NCBI RefSeq assembly: GCF_900101475.1
Contig: NZ_FMZV01000008.1
Span: forward strand, 1 to 64,000
Source: Ruegeria marina
Lineage (GTDB): Bacteria; Pseudomonadota; Alphaproteobacteria; Rhodobacterales; Rhodobacteraceae
Direction of reading: 5' to 3'
Length of the DNA stretch: 64,000 nucleotides
Shown here: piece after piece, positions 52,779 through 59,849 of the stretch
Numbering within the stretch: position 1 is the first letter of the stretch
How the letters are laid out: every line of letters begins with the position of its first letter
Translations under genes and position numbers: made by a program
The notes under the pieces: model-generated
Database searches by the model: none
Seen by the model: the letters and a program-made list of their open reading frames with translations, nothing else
What the model was told of the DNA's origin: nothing

Positions 52779-55244
52779 ATGACCGAGCAAATTTCCGAAT
52801 TCCTCTCGGCGCTGGACTTGTCGCAGCATGTTCCTGCGTTTGTCGAGAACGATGTCGACATGGATTTGCTGCCATCCTTGAGCGATGCGGACTTGCGCGA
52901 ACTTGGAGTCGACAAGCTTGGTCACCGTAAACGGATCCTGGCCGCGGCGGCGGCGCTGGGGAGCACGGAGGGACCGGCAGACGGAACGTCCGCGCGCGCG
53001 CAGAGGCGGCTTTTGACGCTCATGTTTGCCGATCTCGTCGGATCGACCGCACTCTCGACGCGCCTGAGCCTCGAGGGCTATCGCAAGACGATCCGGGACT
53101 TTCAGGATGCGGTCAGCGAGGAGGTGGAGAGCTACGGTGGGTTCGTGGCGAAGTTTCTCGGTGACGGTGTGCTCGCCTATTTCGGCTATCCGCAAAGCCA
53201 CGAGGATGACGCGGAACGCGCCATCCAAGCCGGGTTGGCGCTGGTCAAGCAGATCGGCGAATTGACGGTGCCCGATGGTGCGGGTCGGCTGGAGGTGCGC
53301 GTCGGGATCGAGACAGGCCTCGTCGTTGTCGGTGAGATCGTCGGACGAGGGGCCGCGCAGGAACATTCCGCGTTGGGATCGACACCGAACCTCGCGGCAC
53401 GGCTACAGACGGTCGCGGAGCCGGGCAGCGTCGTCGTTGGTCCGGCGTGCCGCAGGCTATCGGACGGGGCGGCGGATTTTGAAACACTGGGGCCGCACGT
53501 CTTCAAGGGATTTAATGATCCGGTACCGATCTGGCGCGTCGTGCGGTTTTCGGGATCGTATGACCGCCTCGAACGCCGGCAGGGTGATCTGGCGCCCCTG
53601 ATCGGGCGAGAGCATGAGATCGGCGCTCTGGAAGCGGCGCTGTCCCGCGCCCGCCTTGGCGCTCTGGTGACGACCCATGTGATCGGGGAGCCCGGCATCG
53701 GCAAGTCCCGCCTGCTGCGTGAGTTCATCACGCGGCAGGGCGAGGCGTTTACGCTGCTGATCGGCCAATGCAGCCCGCATGCGAGAACGACGGCGTTCCA
53801 TCTGTTCATAGACCTTTTGAGGCGCTTTCGCGATACAGTGGTCGCCGAGGGCGGGTCTCTGGAAGACCGGCTCGTAGAGGCGGGACTGGACCGAGACCGC
53901 CACATCCCCTATCTGCGCCGGTTGGTCGAGCTGAAGGCCTCGATACCGGGCGTGGATCCCGACCTGATCGGCTCGCGCACCCGCGAGGCGCTGTCCGAGT
54001 TCATCAAAATACATGGGCGCCTCAAGCCCACGGTCCTCTACCTGAACGACCTACACTGGATCGACGAACGCTCGAGCAACGTTCTGGATGGCTTGGTGCG
54101 TGACCCCCACAGACGCGGCGTGTTGATCGTCGCGGCGTTTCGCCCCGAGTTTTCTGCGCCTTGGATGGATGCGCCCGGCGTCGAGGAATTGGTTCTCGAA
54201 CCCTTGTCGACATCTGAGGCGGTACAGCTCTTCCGTGATCATCTGGCCGATCAGGGTACGGTCGCTGACATGATGCCCTTTATCGAGCGTGCCGGCGGTA
54301 ATCCCCTGTTCCTAGAGGAGATTGCCCGTCACTTCTCCCATGAGCCGTCGGAAGGGCCAGTCCCGGACAGTTCGGGCATTCCCGAAACCCTCGCCGGGCT
54401 GCTGATGCAACGCGTTGACAGGCTCTCGCCGGAGGCGCGGCAGTTGGTGGAGCGGGCGTCGGTAATCGGGCGTGAGTTCGACACGCGCCTGCTCGGCGAC
54501 GGGGGCGGGCGACACATGGCCGAGTTGGAGCAGAGCGGCATCGTGCAGGCCCTGCCCGAGCAGCCGGACCATTTCAAGTTTCAACACGCTCTGGTTCAGC
54601 AGGTAATCTACGAGAGCCTCCTGTCCGAAGATCGCCGCAGACTGCACGACGACGTGGCGCGGCGTCTGGAAGACCTTCACGCCGGACAGGAAGTCGAAGT
54701 CGCGGAGTTTCTGGCGCAGCAATCCGAGGCCGCCGGGAACGCGATTGCGACGGCGAGATATGCACTCATGGCCGGGAACAAGGCGCTGGATCTCTTCGGG
54801 TTGCGCGATGCGCAGGAATGGTTTCAGAAATGCATTGACCTGACCGGCCCTGCCGGTGAGGTCGACGACATTCTGCTGCTGGCGCGTGCGGTCGTGAATC
54901 AGACCCAGATCCTGTGCTGGAACGGCGACTTTCCGGCGATGACGGAACTGGCGCAAAGCCATCTCGCGCGGGTCCAGACGCTTGGCGAGATCGAGGAGGT
55001 CTCACGGCTGCTGACCTGGATCGGCGAGGGTTACATGCACGCCACGCGCTACGCGGATGCGCGGCAGGCCTTTGATCGTGCCCAGGCTATTGGCGAGAAG
55101 TTGGGCGACGAGAGTAGCGTCGGCTACGCCAAGGGGTTGAGACTTTGGCTGGATTCGATCGTGGGTGAGGGAGAGGCCTTTGACGCGCTACCGTCGCGCA
55201 GCACGTCGGTCGAGGCGCTGGGCAGACATCTGGGGGACCGCTAG
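52779..55244 (+). CDS. SAM-cyclase-AAA-TPR protein, 5' part (split by IS)
   Basis: 821 residues before the IS-derived stop. An N-terminal SAM-like domain (residues ~1-65, FLSALDLSQHVPAFVENDVD) is followed by a class III cyclase domain (~85-260) with metal Asp in LMFADLVGSTALS and KFLGDGVLAYFGYP and Asn in LGSTPNLAARLQ. An AAA_16-type ATPase follows, with Walker A EPGIGKSRLLREF (~310) and Walker B-like VLYLNDLHWIDE (~425). TPR-like helices come after it. This is the MalT/adenylate-cyclase-regulator type architecture. The start ATG 52779 has GAGGGGG upstream. The reading frame is cut by an IS5-family insertion but continues beyond it. Confidence 0.88.
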   Translation: MTEQISEFLSALDLSQHVPAFVENDVDMDLLPSLSDADLRELGVDKLGHRKRILAAAAALGSTEGPADGTSARAQRRLLTLMFADLVGSTALSTRLSLEGYRKTIRDFQDAVSEEVESYGGFVAKFLGDGVLAYFGYPQSHEDDAERAIQAGLALVKQIGELTVPDGAGRLEVRVGIETGLVVVGEIVGRGAAQEHSALGSTPNLAARLQTVAEPGSVVVGPACRRLSDGAADFETLGPHVFKGFNDPVPIWRVVRFSGSYDRLERRQGDLAPLIGREHEIGALEAALSRARLGALVTTHVIGEPGIGKSRLLREFITRQGEAFTLLIGQCSPHARTTAFHLFIDLLRRFRDTVVAEGGSLEDRLVEAGLDRDRHIPYLRRLVELKASIPGVDPDLIGSRTREALSEFIKIHGRLKPTVLYLNDLHWIDERSSNVLDGLVRDPHRRGVLIVAAFRPEFSAPWMDAPGVEELVLEPLSTSEAVQLFRDHLADQGTVADMMPFIERAGGNPLFLEEIARHFSHEPSEGPVPDSSGIPETLAGLLMQRVDRLSPEARQLVERASVIGREFDTRLLGDGGGRHMAELEQSGIVQALPEQPDHFKFQHALVQQVIYESLLSEDRRRLHDDVARRLEDLHAGQEVEVAEFLAQQSEAAGNAIATARYALMAGNKALDLFGLRDAQEWFQKCIDLTGPAGEVDDILLLARAVVNQTQILCWNGDFPAMTELAQSHLARVQTLGEIEEVSRLLTWIGEGYMHATRYADARQAFDRAQAIGEKLGDESSVGYAKGLRLWLDSIVGEGEAFDALPSRSTSVEALGRHLGDR

Positions 55245-55263
55245 GCTCCAGACTCATTGAATT

Positions 55264-55704
55264 TCATAGCCAGAACAGAACGGTTGCGGCGAGCATGATT
55301 GCGGAGAAGAACGTTTCCGGGCAGCGGTCGTATCGGGTTGCCACGCGTCGCCAATCCTTGAGCCTGCCGAACATGATCTCGATGCGGTTGCGCCGTTTGT
55401 AGCGCCGCCTGTCGTATTTCACCGCTTTCTTTCGCGACTTTCGGCCGGGGATGCAGACTTTTATCCCCTTGTCTTTCAACGCTTCTCTGAACCAATCGGC
55501 ATCATAGCCCCTGTCGGTCAGCAGCCAGCCCGCTTTTGGCAGGCTGCCCAGCAACGCCGCTGCGCCAGTGTAATCGCTGATCTGACCGGCGGACAAAAAG
55601 AACCCGATCGGGCGCCCCTTGGCATCGGCGACGGCGTGCAGCTTGGTGTTCATGCCGCCCTTGGTAGGCCCGATCTGGCGCCCACGCCCCCCTTTTTCAC
55701 GCAC
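55264..55704 (-). CDS. IS5-family transposase OrfB
   Basis: The second frame of the IS427-type transposase. It holds the second catalytic Asp (WLLTDRGYDADWFREAL) and the catalytic Glu (RNRIEIMFGRLKDWRRVATR), with the family's RYDRCPETFFSAIMLA near the end. It should be made as a fusion to OrfA by programmed frameshifting. Confidence 0.9.
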   Translation of the reverse strand: MREKGGRGRQIGPTKGGMNTKLHAVADAKGRPIGFFLSAGQISDYTGAAALLGSLPKAGWLLTDRGYDADWFREALKDKGIKVCIPGRKSRKKAVKYDRRRYKRRNRIEIMFGRLKDWRRVATRYDRCPETFFSAIMLAATVLFWL

Positions 55705-56021
55705 AGGCTCGATGCCGTGCGGTGTGCCTTGAGATAGGTCGCGTCGATCATGATCGTCTTATGTTCGGCGCTTTCGGCGGCCAGGCCGACCATGATCCGA
55801 GCGAAGACGCCGTTGTCACTCCAGCGCTTCCATCGGTTGTAAAGGGTCTTCGCCGGGCCGTATTCCTTTGGCGCATCACACCATCGCAAGCCATTGCGAT
55901 TGATGAAGATTATGCCGCTGAGGACGCGACGATCATCGACGCGGGGTTTTCCATGGCTCTTGGGAAAGAACGGCTTCAGACGCTCCATTTGGGCGTCCGT
56001 CAGCCAGTACAGATTGCTCAT
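55650..56021 (-). CDS. IS5-family transposase OrfA
   Basis: The first frame: a DUF4096-like N-terminal helical domain (LYWLTDAQMERLKPFFPKSH, then VLSGIIFINRNGLRWCDAPK) and the first catalytic Asp in TIMIDATYLKAHRTASSL. It ends beyond the slippery AAAAAGGGGGG that overlaps OrfB. Confidence 0.9.
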   Translation of the reverse strand: MSNLYWLTDAQMERLKPFFPKSHGKPRVDDRRVLSGIIFINRNGLRWCDAPKEYGPAKTLYNRWKRWSDNGVFARIMVGLAAESAEHKTIMIDATYLKAHRTASSLCVKKGGVGARSGLPRAA

Positions 56022-56086
56022 CGATCGGGTCTCCTTGCGGAGCCTGAATCATGCCAAAAGCCCGAAATCAATGGGTCTGGAGCCTA

Positions 56087-56855
56087 CCTGTTCACGCTGT
56101 CGCATTATGCCAGGTGGGCGCACGCAACGCAGGTGGGTCAGGTCGGCGTTGCGGCGGAGGAGGCATCGCGCCTTCAGGCGATGGGCTCGCGGGACAACTA
56201 TCCGCCGGCCGAATGCTGGGGCGCTTGCCTGTTGGCACTCAGTCAGGCGGAAGCGGGAAATCTCAGCGACGCGCTTGCGGCGGCCGAGCATGGTGTCGCT
56301 TCGGCGGCCAGTGGCTTCGACCGGTTGATGGCCGACCTCGCTCTCGGGATGGTCCTTGTCGCGGCCGACGACCCGGCAAAGGGGCTGTCGCGCCTCTCCG
56401 ACGCACCGTGGCGGACGGAGCGGATTGGGGCCTTCTACTTCGCCTATGCCGGGGACGCCGCGTATGGGCGCGGCCTCGTGCGCGGCGGACAGATCGAAGA
56501 AGGAACCGCGTGGCTGGAGGACGGCATGCGCTGGTTCGATACCTTGGGGAACCGGAGAGGGAAGTGCCTCTCCATGCTCGGCTTGCTGGAAGCCGCCGCC
56601 AAGACCGGAGATGCCGCGCAGGCACGGCTCTGGGTCGAGCGGACCACGAACGAGGCGGCGCGCGCCGGGATGCGCGGGGTGCAGGCCGAAGCCCACCTGA
56701 TCGCGGCAGACGTGTCCGAGCAGATCGGAGACCTTGCCACCGCGATGGCCGAGAATGCCGCGACGCAGGCGCTTGTCCAACCACTAGGCTGGCTCGCGCT
56801 CGAGCAGCGGGTCAACGCGCAGGCGCGGCGACTGGAGTCAAAGAAGCGCTCCTAA
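56087..56855 (+). pseudogene. SAM-cyclase-AAA-TPR protein, 3' part
   Basis: Continues the frame interrupted by the IS5 element: about 256 residues of TPR-like helices (ECWGACLLALSQAEAGNLSD, then GKCLSMLGLLEAAAKTGDAA, then ENAATQALVQPLGWLALEQR). Joined to the 5' part, the uninterrupted protein would be about 1077 residues. It lacks its own start and ribosome-binding site and is probably untranslated. Confidence 0.85.
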
Positions 56856-56987
56856 GTCGCGCCGACGGTCGCACCTGCCGGAAAATGCACTGCCCCACCC
56901 TTGCTCACAGACACGGAGGATGACACGCCCGTTCAATCAGACCAGGTGCCTCACGTCATGGCGCCTGCAGAACGCGACCGAGCTTTC

Positions 56988-57362
56988 CTAGAAAGCGCCC
57001 CTCCACTGTTCGGTATCCACGAACCACCGCTCCTCGATGATCTTGTCGTTCGAATTGAAGCGGAACAGAACCGCGCATTGCGAGCCGTTGGGCAGTTTTG
57101 CGGCGGTAAACCGGAGCACCGTGACAACTTCGTTCTCACCGGTGCAGTAGGTCATCGACGTGATGTCAAAGCCGGGCGGCAGCGCGTCTCCCACACCGTC
57201 GAGCGCGGACCGGAACGCCGCGCGTCCCTCCAAAACGTCATCCTGCCCTGGTAGGACGAAGATCATGTCCTCGGCATAATCAGCAGTGAGCTTATCCAAC
57301 TCGCCGGCTGCAAGCGCCGCCCACCCATTGCGAACGATGTCAGTTTGTTTCGTGTCGGTCAT
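56988..57362 (-). CDS. NTF2-like (SnoaL-type) protein
   Basis: 124 residues from ATG 57362 with GGGGGA upstream. SnoaL/NTF2-like pattern: N-terminal helix IVRNGWAALAAGELDKLTAD, AEDMIFVLPGQDDVLEGRAA, and C-terminal strands VLFRFNSNDKIIEERWFVD. Such proteins include limonene-1,2-epoxide-hydrolase-like and steroid isomerase folds; no specific function can be stated. It sits just upstream of an IS6 copy that may have displaced its promoter. Confidence 0.82.
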   Translation of the reverse strand: MTDTKQTDIVRNGWAALAAGELDKLTADYAEDMIFVLPGQDDVLEGRAAFRSALDGVGDALPPGFDITSMTYCTGENEVVTVLRFTAAKLPNGSQCAVLFRFNSNDKIIEERWFVDTEQWRGAF

Positions 57363-57434
57363 AATAATTCCCCCAAAATACTTGGGAAGATACCACAGGT
57401 CGGAGCGCGGTCATAGATCATTGGGGTTGCCGGG

Positions 57435-58260
57435 GGTGTCAGAAGGACTCCGGTTGAGGCGGGCGGGGCGGTTTCGTAGCCTGTCGGCATGTAGAAGCGT
57501 GATCCTTTCAAATGCTTCCACAGCAGCCCAGAGATCATTCGTCTGGCGGTGATGCTGTACGTCAGATTTCCCCTGTCACTGCGCAATATCGAGGATCTGC
57601 TTCACGAGCGCGGCGTCGATGTCAGCCATGAAACGATCCGGTTCTGGTGGCAAAAATTTGGTCCGATGTTTGCGTCCGAGATCCGCAAGAAACGCGCAGA
57701 TCGGCTTCGGTCCTTGCCGTAGTGGCGTTGGCATCTGGGCGAAATGTTCTTGAAGATCAATGGAGAACGGCACTCCCTTTGGCGGGCCGTCGATCACCAA
57801 GGTGAGGTTCTTGAAAGCTGCGTCGCGAAGACGAGAGACAAGAAGGCCGCATTAAATTCCCAAGAAAATCAATGAAACGCCACGGTCGACCTCATGTCCT
57901 GGTGACCGACCGGTTGAAGTCCTGCGGTGCGGCGATGAAAGACATCGGCAATGCCCGCAGGCAGGAAACGGGTCGCTGGCTGAACAACAGGGCGGAGAAT
58001 TCGCACCTGCTTTTCCGACGACGGGAGCGGGCAATGCAACGCTTTCAGCGGATGCGAAGTTTGCAGAAATTCGCCGCCGTTTTCGCCGCCGTTAACGCCG
58101 CGGTCTGCAACCACTTCAATTCGGAGCGCAGCCTCACCAGCCGACAGAAATTCAAGCTCAACTGCGCCGCTGCTCTGGCCGAGTGGCGTCAACTTGCTGC
58201 GGCATAAAGGGCTGGGTTACTGTTCGAGCTCAGACCAGTTAGAGTCTGTCTGACAGGACC
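57435..58260 (+). mobile_element. IS6-family long-type element, degraded
   Basis: The left end GGTGTCAGAAGGACTC begins at about 57435 and the right end CTGTCTGACAGGACC ends at about 58260. Sequence is close to the copy at 62793. No matching flanking duplication was seen. Confidence 0.75.
57489..58207 (+). pseudogene. IS6-family transposase, inactivated long type
   Basis: The start ATG is followed at once by a TAG codon. A second TAG (SLP-stop-WRWHLGEMF) and a frameshift around KAALNSQENQ break the gene further. The first catalytic Asp is Gly (HLGE), as in the copy at 62907. The helix-turn-helix (SHETIRFWWQKF) and the Glu (NNRAENSHLLF) remain. Confidence 0.82.
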
Positions 58261-58441
58261 CTCGGAGCCGTTGAGGAGGAAGCACGCGGAAACCCATCGG
58301 GGCTCGCGGCGACGAAATATCGGGCCGCACAAGCAAGCCGGATATACGTCAGCAATCGTGTTCGCCGAACCAGACCCAATCAGGCAGTTGCGATCAGCCA
58401 AGGCCATATACGTCCACAAATGACAGCACCGTTTGTGAAGA

Positions 58442-59446
58442 TCACTCCGGCACGGTTTCGGCGATCTGCAAGAACGCGAACGGTGGAATTCTCTCCAACT
58501 TCCTGGCGACATCCATGTTGACGACATAGGCGAATTCCGTCGCCCTGACGATTGGCAGGTCGCCAGGCGTTTCGCCGTCGCGCAGAATTCGCAGTGCCTG
58601 CTGCGCAGCGATCCGCCCGACATCCTCGAGATTGGCCGCGACCGAGATCAACGCATGACTGTCACGCACGAGATGTTCGTATGGACTGACGACGGCCATG
58701 CCGCGTTCGCCGGCGCCGCGGGTGAATGCATCTGCATGACTTTGCAAAAACGAACTTGAACCGACATAGATCCAGCGGACCCCCTGATCCCGCAGATGAT
58801 CCAGCGCGGCCGGTATGTCGGCCGGATCAGGACGCGCGCCGTCTGTGGACATTTCGACCGCGACCAGGGTGAAGCCCATGGTCTTGGATAGATCCAGCAG
58901 TTCGGCGTGCTTGATCGCCGAATTCGCTTCATTGGAGTTGTACAACAGCCCCAACGTGTCGAAGGAGCTGTCATAGCTCTTGATCACATTGATATTCAGC
59001 GACTCGTCCGGGCGGTTGAACGTGCCAGCCAGGTTGGCTCGCCCGGTGCTGTCGAAGTCCTTGGCAATATCTGCGCTGAAAGGGTTCGCGACATTGGTGA
59101 AGACGACTGGAATGTCGCCGATGTATGCGCTGTTTCCGTCGTCGGCCAAGGTGCCGACAATGCCCAGCGTTGCAGTTGTGCCATTTGTCAGGATCAGGTC
59201 CGCGCCGATTTCGCGTGCCTCTGCCACGAGGCCCGGCAGGCGAGCCTTGTCCAGCTCGTAGTCCCGCCAGACGATCTCGGCGTCAAAACCGCTGGCCTCG
59301 ATTTCATTCCGAAAGCCCTCGCAGATCGGATCGCACAGGTCAAAGGTGACGGCGAAGATCGTCTTTGTCTCTGCCATCGCATGGGACACGGACAACAATA
59401 AACAAATGGTTGCCGCGGCAAGCGGCACGGAAAGATCTCGCCACAT
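58442..59446 (-). CDS. ABC-type periplasmic binding protein (TrpX-like, PF04392)
   Basis: 334 residues with a Sec signal peptide (AATICLLLSVSHAMAET). It matches the ABC_sub_bind/TrpX family: KTIFAVTFDLCDPICEGFRN near residue 30, ADLILTNGTTATLGIVGTLA, PVVFTNVANPF, and C-terminal SPYEHLVRDSHALISVAANL. Some members bind tryptophan, tyrosine or other aromatics. No ABC permease or ATPase is adjacent. Instead the upstream gene on the same strand is the sensor-MFS fusion, with a decayed relative of this gene between them. This may therefore be a sensory or receptor component rather than an importer subunit. Confidence 0.88.
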   Translation of the reverse strand: MWRDLSVPLAAATICLLLSVSHAMAETKTIFAVTFDLCDPICEGFRNEIEASGFDAEIVWRDYELDKARLPGLVAEAREIGADLILTNGTTATLGIVGTLADDGNSAYIGDIPVVFTNVANPFSADIAKDFDSTGRANLAGTFNRPDESLNINVIKSYDSSFDTLGLLYNSNEANSAIKHAELLDLSKTMGFTLVAVEMSTDGARPDPADIPAALDHLRDQGVRWIYVGSSSFLQSHADAFTRGAGERGMAVVSPYEHLVRDSHALISVAANLEDVGRIAAQQALRILRDGETPGDLPIVRATEFAYVVNMDVARKLERIPPFAFLQIAETVPE

Positions 59447-59465
59447 GGATCCAGTCTCTCTTAGG

Positions 59466-59800
59466 TTACCTCGGATTCACGCCGCATCGCTTGCACTTGT
59501 CAAGGAAAGCCGCATCGGCGCGATGAAGCGAGGCATGCGCTTGACCGGCAAGCGGACCGGTCTTGATGACTTGGCCGAAAGCGTGGCCGGCCGAATGGCC
59601 CGCACACATGTCGCACCAGACACTCGTAGGGACTGACGATCGCAATCCCATTCTCGACTGCAAACAGAGCAAACAATTAACCGTTCTCGCGCAGGAATCA
59701 CGACGACCCGAGGTGGACCTGATTTCAGCGATGCCTTTGTCTCTGCCGCAGCGGGAACGACCGGGCGGTCGAGGTTCAGGACAGCCGCGATCCTCAAAGG
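59466..59800 (-). pseudogene. Decayed relative of the TrpX-like binding protein
   Basis: On the minus strand a signal-like end AVLNLDRPVVPAAAETK resembles the processing region of the intact gene (SVSHAMAETK). About 100 bases later NGIAIVSPYECLVR matches GMAVVSPYEHLVR of that gene. The reading frame is not continuous and the middle is missing, so this is probably the remnant of a second binding-protein gene. Confidence 0.4.
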
Positions 59801-59849
59801 CTGTATTCATAAGATCTGTCCTCATTCTCTGAATATCCCCAAGGCCATG

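Larger units (their letters stand above)
55244..56084 (-). mobile_element. IS5-family element (IS427-like), complete
   Basis: 841 bases with terminal repeats GGCTCCAGAC...ATTGA at both ends, flanked by a TA duplication (55242-55243 and 56085-56086). Two overlapping minus-strand frames are joined by a shift at AAAAAGGGGGG. It splits the cyclase gene: removing it restores the reading frame RYLFTL. All three DDE residues are visible, so it may still be active. Confidence 0.9.
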
